The notes below the pieces were generated by a model. That model ran no database searches, had not been told where the DNA came from, and worked only from the letters and a program-made list of their open reading frames with translations. The position numbers were made by a program, and so were the translations under genes. Below are positions 1 through 8,712 of a stretch of 13,677 bases of DNA, one piece after another (position 1 is the first letter of the stretch; each line of letters starts with the position of its first letter). This DNA is from Trebouxia sp. TZW2008. Lineage: Eukaryota; Chlorophyta; Trebouxiophyceae; Trebouxiales; Trebouxiaceae. The stretch covers positions 1-13,677 of the forward strand of contig BDIU01000304.1 of the NCBI GenBank assembly GCA_002118135.1, given 5' to 3'.

Positions 1-216
1 CGTTCTGCAATTAGTTATGCATATTTAATTATGCACAATAATTAGTTCTGCCACGTTCCCTGCGGGCAACAGAGTTTGGAAGCAGCGAGAGTAGCTGGCC
101 AGCGCACCACTTTTGCCCGCCCACACGACTCGTTCCGAGTCAGCTGTGTACGCTGTGCCTGCACTGAGGACTGCCTTGGGCACCGCAACCGGGCGTTCAC
201 GGTAGACAGCAAGATC
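1..216. promoter_or_regulatory. Upstream region and probable promoter/5'UTR of ATG3
   Basis: I see no coding exon here. The stretch lies directly upstream of the ATG3 start at 217 and presumably holds its promoter and 5' leader. The first 50 bases are AT-rich and the remainder is more GC-rich. No TATA box or recognised operator could be assigned. The open frame that reaches back before 217 shows no conserved residues before the amphipathic N-terminus of ATG3. Confidence 0.4.
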
Positions 217-2122
217 ATGTACGCAATCCGAAACAATATACACAAAGTGTACAAGAACGCAGCTGAAGCTGTCTTGCCGGCACGAAGTCAGTCCAAATTC
301 AAAGAAGAAGGGGTGCGTCACGCAGGAACTTCCGCCTTGGTCATGCGTCGTACAGCTCTGCAAAGTCACAGCATGTGGCATTCTGCAGGTCCTAACGCCA
401 GAGGAGTTCATTATCGCTGGCGATTACCTCGTTAGAGTCTGCCCAACCTGGAGCTGGTAGTTTTGACGCGTGTCAGCTCGGACCGTCGACATGTGAGCAG
501 CTTCCTCTCAAACTGTGCCCTGCAGGGATGGTGGGGACCGCAGCAAAGCCTCGGGACACTTGCCAAAGGATAAACAGTACCTTGTAACACGCAATGGTAC
601 GTGTTGTGCAGCAGCGCGCTGTCACATTGTCTGAATAACATGCCTCTACTGCTTCTCTTTCATTACTGTTGTTTGTTTCTCAAGGAGCAGTGGTGTGTTG
701 TTGCAGTGCCTTGTCATCGCCGTGCTGCTGCGGTAGCAGGCTCAGACGAAGCTGCAGAACAGCTACTTGAGATGGACGCTGATGGCGATGGCTGGGTGGC
801 AACTGCAGCAGCCAGCAACAGAACAGACTTAGATGCAGCAATACCTGACTTAGATGATGGCAATCAGCATGTTGCGACTCAAAGTGGCCAAGATGCAGCA
901 GACGATGTGCCAGACATAGATGACCTGGCCATTGAGGACGAAGATGATGAGGTAGGCCAAACGTGCTCTTGTTGAGGCTCAATGCATCATGGGCAAGGTT
1001 GGCCTAGTAGCCGTTTGGTATTGCAGCGATGCAATCCATGCTTGCGCAGCAACATTTGTACATTCATTGCATGCAGTCAGCAGTTAGTCCATCAATGTGT
1101 GCTCAATCATAAGGTCAAGACTCTGGCTCAGCACCACTGTATGCACTGCTACTTGTCTTACTGACATTGATAGCATACCACAACATCCTGCATCCACTCA
1201 GTCTTGGTTTTTCCAAAGCCATCTTCAACATGCACATTCTGTGCAGGCTGCTGTACCTAGAAATGGCTATCTAAGGGCAGAAGAGCCAGAGGATCATGTT
1301 GTCCATACACGAACATATGATCTCCTTATCAGCTATGACAAGTACTATTCAGTACCTAAATTCTGGTTGGTTGGCTATGATGAATCACATCAGCCCCTAC
1401 CAACAAGGAAGGTGAGTGTCTCACGTACTTCTGGAATGTAAGGCTGCTGGGCCACAGTTTGCAAAGCAAAGTTGGCTGATCACAATGTTGTTGACTTGGT
1501 TAGAGATCTGAAAGCAGACTCTCAAAAGTGCACTGGCAAGCAAGCTGGAATTTGACGAGGTCATATGTCATAGCAAAAATCAAGCACTCATGCCATGATT
1601 CAAATGTTGTACTCTCATTGTAGTTTGCATGTCTTGCCTGTTGTTCACTTGCAATCTTAATGCAGGTGTTGGAAGACATCAGCCAGGAACATGCACGCAA
1701 GACAGTGACTGTTGAAAGCTTTCCTCACTTCACCTCCATCACAGCAGCTGCCATCCACCCATGCAAGCATGCTGTCACAATGCAAAAGCTGGTCAGCATG
1801 ATGGAGACAGGAGGCAAAACATTTCAAGTTGACCAGTAAGATGCAAACACAACTGCTGCTGACTGACGTGGTAACGCAGATGCTAGCACTGATGTTACAC
1901 ATGCTTGTTTTTGGCTCATGCACAGCCAATCTGACAAGACCTTAATCAACCTTTGTGCTTTGCAGGTACTTGGTGTTGTTTCTGAAGTTTATTGCATCAG
2001 TGGTCCCTACAATCGAGTAAGTCTCTGCACATGTGATATCTTCTTGCAGGCGTTTGCGTTAGCTGGTCAATGAGTAAGTTTTCTGTTGCAGGTACGATTA
2101 TACTATGTCAGCTGGTCTGTGA
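217..2122 (+). CDS. ATG3: ATG3, E2-like enzyme that conjugates ATG8 to phosphatidylethanolamine
   Basis: ATG3 receives ATG8 from ATG7 on a cysteine and transfers it to phosphatidylethanolamine on the growing autophagosome membrane. Exons as read: 217-312, 389-456, 526-596, 707-951, 1247-1411, 1666-1835, 1966-2016, 2092-2122. They total 897 bases, 298 residues plus stop, close to plant ATG3 (just over 300). All phases match and all introns are GT-AG. Visible: an N-terminal amphipathic helix ([13 protein letters not shown]), then [20 protein letters not shown], the CPTWSW block and [11 protein letters not shown]. Residues about 79-160 are an acidic flexible region ([17 protein letters not shown]). 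The E2 core has [37 protein letters not shown], then catalytic Cys248 in HPCKH, and a [20 protein letters not shown] end. It converges on LUC7, with 246 bases between the stops. It appears complete and intact. Confidence 0.96.
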
Positions 2123-2368
2123 CAGGAGCATGCGCTATGGTAGGAGCCCAGTGTCATCAAAGCTGCGCAATGCTAGCTGCAATGGATCCTGTACATGAAT
2201 CTATCTGATCCTTTGCTGTGTGCAAACAATGTAAACTGACTTTGGAACATAATGCCAAGGGTACAGACTGTAGTGTAGATCAAATAGTAGACACTAAAGC
2301 AAGCATAGGCTGTCTTGTAGCTGCTGTACCCACCGCTGTCGAGATGACAAAAAAAACACAATAAAAAC
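2123..2368. other. Convergent intergenic region between ATG3 and LUC7 (shared 3'UTR space)
   Basis: The 246 bases between two facing stop codons must hold both 3'UTRs and both poly(A) sites, so the transcripts may overlap. On the minus strand an A/T-rich stretch directly follows the LUC7 stop (a run of eight T's at about 2350-2357 as transcribed). No coding exon is visible. Confidence 0.5.
2230..2234 (+). terminator. TGTAA poly(A)-type signal of ATG3
   Basis: TGTAA is the usual poly(A) signal in chlorophyte algae. This copy sits 108 bases after the ATG3 stop, in the expected position. No equivalent was found after LUC7, SWC6 or ferroportin, so those probably use variants. A five-base motif is weak evidence alone. 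Confidence 0.45.
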
Positions 2369-4641
2369 TCATCGTTCACGTGATCTGCTTCGATGTCTGT
2401 CTCTGCTGTGTCTAGAGCTTCTTTCGCTATCTCTACTCCTATGTGAGCTGCTGCGATATCTGTCAGAGTCTCTGCCACTGCTGCTACGGTGAGACCTGAA
2501 GCCAACACATGCTTCTCGATTGTACTGACTCAGGTCAAAGAGTCCAAGTGAAAGTGTGGCACCTTTCAACCTGTGTCAAAGCTACAAAATGGCAATGGCA
2601 GTGAATGTTGTAAGTGAGTTAGCAGTCCATTGCAAAGCGGCTGTCAACTTAGAGCATATACAAGCTTGAAGGCATGGTGGGCTTCAATTAGTGCACATTC
2701 CATGCTGTTCGCCATATCACAAACAAGCTACAGCTTCTGTGACACAAGCCATGACATGTGAATTCGAGGCCAATAGTGAGCAATGTGCAGAGCATCACAG
2801 ACCTGTCTCTGTCTCTGTCGCGTTCCCGCTCTCTATCCCTGCTGTCCTTGCGTCTGTCAGTATCATATGCACTATCTCTCTCACGCTCTCTTGGTCTGGG
2901 CTTGTCAGCTTCCCGATGCCTTGGGGCCTCCCTGTCTTTGCTCGGCAGTCGTGGTGGCGGGGGCAAAGATACTGCCTCTGCTCTTTTTTTGAAGGTCTCA
3001 TTAAGTTCTGTCAGCTTCTCATGCAGCTTACACCATGACCTGTGGGCAACACAGGCAGTTTGATGTTGTCCTGTGATGTGAATCGCAAACTGTCACACAC
3101 CTCAGCAAATGAGTTGAGTAGATCTCTGAAGCTGCCAGCAGCTGAGGACGTCCTGAGCTGCACTGAGCTGCTGCTGCCATTGCTCAAGTTATAATGCACA
3201 GCCAACAAATTTCATTTGTTGTGACCCTGAACAGGACACTGCAAGAGACAGGCTGTCTAAAACTTTCCTAGCAATTGCTCCAGGCTTGCTTGAGCAGTAC
3301 CATGTAGACAGCATGTGACCGATCTGAGGTGACAATGATGCATGCATGACACCCTGTTTTGCAGAATGGCGCCCTACTCTGCACTCTGAACCACAATGGC
3401 CGTTTTATACATGATGATTGCACCTGCTTGATGCAACTGATTCGAACAGATGATGTTGTACATGTCAGCAAGCACAGACCTGTAATTTCGTCCCATCTTG
3501 TGATCCCTGACACGTGTCTCCTCTGAGTTGATGATCAACCCACTAATTTGACACACTTCCTGCTGCCCATATCTGCTGCTACTGTTTGCGGTGGCACGAG
3601 CCTTGGAATCAGCTTCAAAGGATGTCTTTTCAGCCTGCAAATGACATGACAGCATGACTGCAGCCATGAGCGTGCGATAGGAATGCATTCATCCTGTTCT
3701 ATAAAGGCTATATGATATTGCATTTGGCATGCAAAGTGCAAGCTGAGAAAGACTGCAGACAGAGTATGCCTTATGCAGCTGCACCTGCTCCAAAGCAGCA
3801 AATGCGAGACTGTAGCCATGAGCAAGCACAGGAATGCATGCTGCATGTTCTGCAAAGGCTCCAGCACGTTGCATACTGTGGTGCTGAGGCAGACTGCAGA
3901 CAGACTATGCCCTTGGACTCTGCAGCTGCTCCAAAAGCTGCAATGCAAGAAGGTCACCTTGACAATATCTGCTTGAGCAGCAGCTGCCTGTGCGCCATCC
4001 ACATTGCCCTGCTCGCCAGCCACTTGAGAAGCAGAAAGCAGTTCTGTTATTCGCGCACCCATCCTGTCTACTGTAGCCTGCAAATGAGAGGCAGATGTTT
4101 ACAAACTGTTTAACATATTTGTCTCTGCCGGGAAGTATTGACAAGCCTATCAGGCTATTGCCCCAAAAGTTTACCTGATCATCAGGGAGAAAAGCAGGGT
4201 TTGCTTCTGAATCCAGGCGATCCTGGTTGCGTTTGACCTTCTTGCCAAGGTCATCAACCATTTTGTCTAGCCACTTCTTGAGCTCCCGCTCATATGGGTA
4301 CTTTGCCCTCTCTTCATCACACAGAGCCTCCCACTGGCCTTTGCTGCGGTCATCATGCACTGAGGGACACGGCCCATAGTCTGTTCTGGTTTTGTCAAAC
4401 TCTTCATATGGACAGAATCCGCACAAGTGGTACTTGCAAACGTCATCATCATGAACTTTGCGAGCAGGCCTGCAAGTGCACCTTGCTTGGAACGTGTTTG
4501 TGCTTTGTGAAGCGCTGACAGGGCCGGACAATGCTAGTGATCAGGCACAGAGCGGGCGGACGACAGCACTGACTTCTGACGGTCACCGTCTCTATCCTCC
4601 CCCATGAGCTCATCCAGCATGGCCCGCATTGCATCCGTCAT
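2369..4641 (-). CDS. LUC7-like U1 snRNP splicing factor (LUC7L3/CROP type) with RS tail
   Basis: LUC7 proteins sit on the U1 snRNP and stabilise 5' splice-site pairing. Exons on the minus strand: 4641-4562, 4469-4175, 4077-3958, 3634-3480, 3039-2803, 2495-2369. They total 1014 bases, 337 residues. The N-terminus reads MTDAMRAMLDELMGEDRDGD, as in the family. Zinc finger 1 (C38, C43 or C46, C61, H65) lies in VCKYHLCGFCP...GPCPSVH. A helical coiled-coil section follows (GARITELLSASQ, GEQGNVDGAQ). The finger 2 region (193-216) has C193 and H210, but S196 and Y216 replace the other two expected ligands. The tail is rich in RE, RD and RS dipeptides and ends HRSRSRER. The first exon's donor (TC|GTCCGC) is weak and is chosen mainly because it keeps the frame and gives a sensible join. 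The other junctions look good. Confidence 0.93.
3656..3957. repeat. Degenerate tandem duplication (period about 140-150 bases) inside the third LUC7 intron
   Basis: The segment from 3656 resembles the segment from 3808. The block around CCATGAGC...AGGAATGCAT recurs at about 3664 and 3816, and the block GACTGCAGACAG recurs at 3751 and 3892. The offset falls from 152 to 141 through small indels. The second unit runs up to the intron's donor (3957/3956 on the minus strand). The intron (3957-3635) is therefore largely made of two diverged copies of one sequence. No coding role is evident. Confidence 0.7.
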
Positions 4642-4961
4642 GGCGGGTCCAACGTGAAGCTGCCCAGCCGCTAAGTTCACTTTGCAAGATCAGGGGACCG
4701 GCAGGTTTTGGACTGAAGTAGCGTCTTGTGCCGCCGCACGCTGCAAGCTTGGCCAAGGCAACCTCGCTTGTCGATTGCGCAAGGCGCAGGCTGGCAGCGC
4801 TCCAAAAACAGCCAGTGTCGAGCCTTGAGCCATTTTTTGCGAGCCTGATTAGGGTTGTCGACCTTGCTGAAACCACGGCTCAATCAATTTGCACCGGCAG
4901 CGTGATAGCAGAACTGCTTTGCTGCAATGTCAGCAGCCTGCAACCACTCAAAGTTTTGCCT
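4642..4961. promoter_or_regulatory. LUC7 upstream region, between the gene start and the retrotransposon tail
   Basis: About 320 bases separate the LUC7 start codon (minus strand) from the 3' tail of the retrotransposon. The part nearest LUC7 is relatively GC-rich (around 4720-4800) and probably carries the LUC7 promoter. No conserved exon is visible on either strand. The several open frames here have no recognisable content. Confidence 0.4.
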
Positions 4962-5007
4962 AGAAAGGAAAAGGAAAAGGAAAAGGAAAGTCTACGCCAT
5001 TAGGCGT
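4962..5007 (-). repeat. 3' end of the retrotransposon: hairpin plus TTTTCC-type repeat tail
   Basis: On the minus strand, downstream of the element's last stop (5052), comes a perfect inverted repeat ACGCC-ATTA-GGCGT (4994-5007, a five-pair stem with a four-base loop). It is followed by about four units of a six-base T/C-rich repeat (4962-4990, GGAAAA on the plus strand). Non-LTR elements often end in short tandem repeats, and some have a 3' stem-loop recognised by their own reverse transcriptase. The position immediately after the coding remnant fits this role. Confidence 0.6.
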
Positions 5008-5051
5008 GTTTGAGAGGCCTCGGATAGACCGTGGCGTCCCTTGATTGCTCT

Positions 5052-5564
5052 TCAATATTCAGGAGCAGAAAGGCGCAGCTTATGAGGATCAAACACTTGT
5101 GTCGTGCACTTCCTCTGTTTCTTTGTTCTAGAAATCTTGGTGTTCTCGAGCTTTCTTCTCAGATTTATGATGGTATGGTGGGTCATCACGGCATGTAAAT
5201 GTAAATCTTTCAGCAATTTCTTTGCTTTGTCTCTTTCAATGCCAAGTGTGTTCAGTGCCATCACATTTGTGTTGTAGATTGCACCTGTCACACCGAGTAC
5301 AATAGGCAGGAGTATCACTTCACATCCGTGTTGTTTGAGCAATGTTTGTAGTTTTGCATGTTGCTGCTCTTTACGGGTGTATTTGTCTGTGTATCGGGTG
5401 TTCGTGCAGTATCCACCTTCCACAATCCATATTTTCCTGGGTAAGTTGCCTTCCACTTTGGAGCTCAACATCGGCATGGCTTTCCCTGTCATGTACATTT
5501 CACGCTCTGTGGCTGTCCATTCTACAAGCATGATGTCCAGTCTCATTCTGTCTCTTTCAGGTGT
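5052..5564 (-). pseudogene. C-terminal endonuclease-like fragment of the retrotransposon
   Basis: This is a continuous 170-residue stretch between two stops. The core is DIMLVE about 5 residues after the upstream stop's RDR segment, then IWIVEGGYCTNTRYTDKY and a KEQQHAKLQTLLKQHGCEV helix, then VILLPIVLGVTGAIYNTN. In RLE-type elements a (K/R)PD motif is followed by an acidic residue and a Y..K/E region. Here the expected proline is leucine (RLD). The stop at about 5562 is in frame with the zinc-knuckle segment upstream, so this part was originally joined to it. Assignment to the restriction-like endonuclease family rests on motif spacing and is not certain. Confidence 0.6.
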
Positions 5565-5822
5565 TTATGTCTGTTCTTGTTCTTCTTGACTGCTGTTTGT
5601 ATCGTCATGCATGACAAATTCTGGGATTCGCTTGCTGTGTACCCCAAGTTGCTGCAGGCTTTCCATTTTGCCCACATCTGCAATGATGTAGTGTGCTCCT
5701 CGGCGGCCTTGCACAATCTTTTTGAGCACTTTTTTCTTTGCTGTGTCGTGTCTGGAAATGTATAGTGCCTTCATTTCTTTGTGTGCGCATCCTCCTGTCA
5801 TGTGTCCTGCAGAGTCTGACAG

Positions 5823-6371
5823 CTAGCACAGTGGACAATTATCATCTACTGCTTTTGGAAATCCCTTTCTGTATGCCATTTTCCTTTGCAATGCTAGCTT
5901 CATGTTCCATGTGTTGCCCTGTCTTGTTTTCAGGAGATTTGTGATCATGTAATCGCTTATTTGTGGTGCATTCCAAAAGGTGTTGCTATATTCTGGGGCA
6001 ATATGTTGGAGTATATCCTGCCATGCTCTAAAGTATATCGACTCTTGATTGCTTTGTCTGAGCCTCAGCTTGTTGTGTACTGCTGTTTTGAGGGAGCTTT
6101 TCAAGTCTCTAATATTTTGCCACTGACTGCATTCAGCTCCATTCTTGTCTCTCTCTTTGGTTTGTTGTTTGGGCCAGAATTTGTGTCTTAGGTCCTCCAG
6201 GTGTTCAGTTGATATGTCTACATCACACCGTCTTTCTTCTGCAGTCTGACATGCAGCCTGCTTTGCTAGCTTGTCTGCCATTTCATTGCCTGCGATGCCT
6301 ATGTGCGACTTAATTTTCATGAGGGTAGTTTCATGTCCAGATTTGGCTTCTAGCAAACAGCAGTTGTACAA
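5823..6371 (-). pseudogene. RNase H C-terminal half and linker of the retrotransposon
   Basis: The RNase H signature KSHIGIAGNEMADKLAKQAA is clear; its His and the Asp in EMAD belong to the active site in this family. About 140 residues of linker follow (SIYFRAWQDILQHIAP, NTFWNAPQISDYM, KLALQRKMAYRKGFP), ending in CPLC and a stop. The stop is TAG, one base from CAG, and the same frame resumes with GHMTGGC. Upstream, the first half of RNase H (6331-6585) lies in another frame. Confidence 0.8.
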
Positions 6372-6750
6372 TGGCTTGCAACATGGGCTGATGGCAGTCG
6401 TTAGTGGTCAGCATGGGGTTTCTGAGATGTTTTGCTATCTTGTCCATGCTGCACTTGGAGTCTGTTGCAATCTTTTCGTCATGGTGGGGCCTACAGAAGG
6501 TGAGTGCCACAAATATGGCAGCTAGCTCAGCCCTTGTGATGGTGTTGAGTATTCCTTGCTTGCATGAGCACACTGTTAGTTTCAATAAATCTGCTGCTGC
6601 TTCTCGACAGACCCAGATCCGGTTGTGATGCCTGTGTCAGTGATCTGTCTGCTGCTTCCATCTGATCTCATGTGGCTTGTGCTTCAACCCTATGGGCTTT
6701 TGTTAGTCTTGCCTACTTGTTGATATGTTCGTGATGGCAATCCTGGAAAA

Positions 6751-7440
6751 TCTAGCTTCGTGGCAGAGTTTCCAATAGTAAATCACCAGCTTTGACTGCG
6801 CTGATGGTTTTCGGTCAGACACAATAATTCAGCAATTGCTCTGACAGCATTGCAGCAAATTTATATGCCTGAGTGCACAGTCATGTGATTTGAGCATACT
6901 AGGTCTGTCTGCCCCAATGTCAAAATTTATCCCGACAAGAACAGCCTGGGATGCTCGTGATGGTGACACAAACCACAAAGAATACTCTCTGTCTGCTGGA
7001 CCATGGCTGCGTTTACTCTTGAGCCATATGTGCAGTGTGCATAAGTGCTGCTGGGACTCATAAGCTGAGAACACTCATGCTCTACTGCTCGCTGCCATGC
7101 ATTGCAAGATGACCTATAATGCTGTGTGAGGTCTGGCAACACAGTCAACTCAGTCCATATCCTCTCCCTCCACCTGCAAGGCAAATCAAGCCATACTTGA
7201 ATCAGATCAACGTATGGCAGACAAGTACCTGGTGCATGCAGAGGCACCCAGTGAGAATTGTGCCTGGTAGTAATGGTGTTGCTGCTCACATGGACCAGCA
7301 GGGCGCTCTTGGCTGGGGCGCAATGTGCATTGCTTACTACAGCTCAGCAGGCGTCGTCACAATATGAGTATGATCACCTTCTTCTAGGCCAGAGGCTAGT
7401 TTCAGCTGCATTGACTGTTCTTTTTTATGCAGAGCGCTCC
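6751..7440. other. About 690 bases without a recognised gene, between the retrotransposon remnant and the SWC6 stop
   Basis: The right-hand part must include the SWC6 3'UTR on the minus strand, which runs leftwards from 7441. The left part may be older element sequence too decayed to recognise. Open frames on the minus strand (6829-7074, 6927-7289) and plus strand (7119-7367) show no family motifs, and I do not call them genes. No TGTAA signal on the minus strand was found here. Confidence 0.4.
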
Positions 7441-8274
7441 TCACGATACAAACTTCAAGCATCTGGTCTCAATATGCACAGGATAACACTTTTTGCTGCA
7501 GAAAGCAGATCCGCATCTGGAGCAGGTGTACCTGCAGGGATGGTGTCTTTGTCAGTGAGCCACACACAAGTCTGTATCTGCGTTGGCATGCATGAACGAC
7601 TTTGCCCCGAAGGAGCAAACTGCAGCTTACGGTGATAAATTTCCACAGACAGAGCACCATTTTCTGGCTGAGGCTATTTTGGATGGACCTACTGCTGCTG
7701 TCAGATATGTAGGGACCTCAGGAGGCAACTGATCGAGCTCAGCCTGCGCAAATAGGTCAAGGTCAATGTATGCTTCGCTTTTCAAAATGAGCAAGGGTAT
7801 GTCTCACCTCTTCAAGCATGACTGCAAAACTTTTTGGACCCTTTTGTTCGTCAGCTAGCATTCCCCTTGTCTTCCTGGACCTGGACCTGCTCTTCCTTCT
7901 GGCTTTGCTTTTACCAAGCTGGAGCTCCTCTGCGAGCAGCCAAGATGCATAGGGTCCCAACTGACTGTGGTGATCGGAAGGCGCTTGCAAAGAGTAGCAG
8001 CACCAAATTTTGTTCACCAGTACCTTCGTCGGAACCACTGAGGACAAACTCCTCGTCGCTGTCTTGGAAAGTTGGTGCAGCGTCGTGATCAGTCTCTAAA
8101 GCTTCAAGACGGGCATTGGCGGCATTGCGCCGATCGACGTCAGAGACCGGCGCCACGCGGGACGAGACCTTGCGCTGCCGCACTGTTCGCCGTCCGTCTG
8201 CAGCAATAGCTCGTAGTCAGCTTTGGCACACTTGAGAGACACAGACATGTCATCCGCTTCTTCACACCTGACAT
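7441..8274 (-). CDS. SWC6: SWC6/ZNHIT1-like zinc-finger HIT subunit of the SWR1 chromatin remodeller
   Basis: SWC6 (ZNHIT1 in animals) is a subunit of the SWR1/SRCAP complex, which replaces H2A with H2A.Z in nucleosomes. Exons on the minus strand: 8274-8268, 8197-8024, 7929-7808, 7743-7631, 7531-7441. They total 507 bases, 168 residues, against about 170 in plants. Visible blocks: VRQRKVSSRV, NAANARLEALETD (family: ARLEALENDN), an acidic patch DSDEEF, a basic RRKSRSRSRKTRG, GPKSFAVMLEE, LPPEVPTYLTAAVGP, then a zf-HIT finger with C131, C134, C142, C145, C150, C154, H158 and C163, and the end TRCLKFVS. All eight ligands are present. The first coding exon is only seven bases (ATGTCAG). It is supported by frame and by the branch-like CTGAC before the acceptor, but is the least certain part. 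The gene is head-to-head with ferroportin. Confidence 0.94.
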
Positions 8275-8497
8275 TGCTGCTACGAGCCGAGCAAGCAAGA
8301 TCAGAAGCAGCACTTGCTGCAGCCAAGCAGGCTGTGTTTTGGAAAATAAGCACACGGCTGATCAAGAGCTGCATAGGTGTGTTGCTACACTTTACGAATA
8401 CCTTCAGGTGCGCGTTGACGAGGAGATGAAACGGCGGCGCAAGAAAGTCAAACTTAACCAACTTGCGACAGGACAGGCAGGCAACTCCCTGTCATGA
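8247..8497 (+). CDS. Possible small coiled-coil protein upstream of ferroportin (tentative)
   Basis: ATG at 8247 opens MSSASSHLTLLLRAEQARSE, an Ala/Glu-rich helix with no stop for 29 codons. A second open stretch ending in a stop at 8495-8497 reads VRVDEEMKRRRKKVKLNQLA. The two lie in different frames. Joining 8247-8333 to 8408-8497 gives a 58-residue protein, using a good acceptor (CCTTCAG) but a poor donor (GCT|GTGTTT). Without an intron the second stretch continues upstream as LENKHTADQELHRC. I do not recognise the product. Its stop overlaps the ferroportin start as ATGA. The 5' part overlaps SWC6's first exon on the other strand. It could be a chance ORF in a 5'UTR. Confidence 0.28.
8275..8493. 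promoter_or_regulatory. Compact bidirectional promoter between SWC6 and ferroportin
   Basis: Only 219 bases separate the SWC6 start codon (8274, minus) from the ferroportin start codon (8494, plus). Both promoters and both 5' leaders must fit here or overlap the neighbouring gene. No TATA box or metal-response element could be recognised. The possible small ORF described at 8247-8497 occupies much of the same space. Confidence 0.5.
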
Positions 8498-8712
8498 ACA
8501 ATATTGGCACAGCGACGTTCCCGCCTATACAAAAATCTCTCTGCAGCGCATCGAGATCTATTTTCCCCGCCTCATTGACTCAAGCAAACAGTACGTGGTC
8601 AAGACCTTGCCATATACATCCACGTCTGCAGCATCAGAGCAGCAACAACTGGTGCAGACCCCGCTGCTTGCAGGCTCTCCTGCCTTGTAAATCTTCAAAG
8701 CGTAGAAGAAAG
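8494..8712 (+). other. Predicted plastid transit peptide of the ferroportin
   Basis: The first 73 codons contain no Asp or Glu. They are rich in Ser, Arg, Gln and Ala, for example FPPIQKSLCSASRSIFPASL, and end in a basic cluster KSSKRRRK just before a consensus GTAAGT donor. This composition is typical of chloroplast targeting peptides. It agrees with the IREG3/MAR1 branch of the ferroportin family, which is plastid-located in plants. The start at 8494 is chosen because it is the only ATG that gives this region in frame with the rest. Confidence 0.6.

Larger units (their letters stand above)
4962..6750 (-). mobile_element. Decayed, 5'-truncated non-LTR retrotransposon (RNase H, CCHC knuckle, RLE-like domain)
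   Basis: Read on the minus strand, an RNase H domain comes first: an SDGS block near 6650, TRAELAAIF (about 6540), ATDSKCSM, then MKIKSHIGIAGNEMADKLA (about 6310-6260). A linker with LRHKFWPKQQ and a CPLC...GHMTGGC zinc knuckle (about 5830-5790) follow. Next is RHDTAKKKVLKKI, and finally DIMLVE...WIVEGGYCTNTRY...KEQQHAKL, ending at 5052. The order RNase H, CCHC, endonuclease-like resembles RLE-bearing elements such as the algal Dualen/RandI group; that placement is inferred. It is dead: the frame shifts inside RNase H (near 6620 and 6345), and there are in-frame stops after CPLC (about 5823) and near 5562. Reverse transcriptase and everything upstream is missing, so the 5' border (about 6750) is approximate. 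Confidence 0.85.

Noticed and set aside
2758..3063. Ser/Leu-rich ORFs on the plus strand
   Set aside because: They are the antisense of the RE/RD-repeat exon of LUC7; the low-complexity arginine-rich coding creates the open frames.
4962..4990. GGAAAA repeat as a promoter element of LUC7
   Set aside because: Its place right after the retrotransposon's 3' end is better explained as the element's repeat tail.
6829..7289. Minus-strand ORFs between the retrotransposon and SWC6
   Set aside because: No domain, no conserved motif and no splice structure; they probably lie in the SWC6 3'UTR or decayed element sequence.
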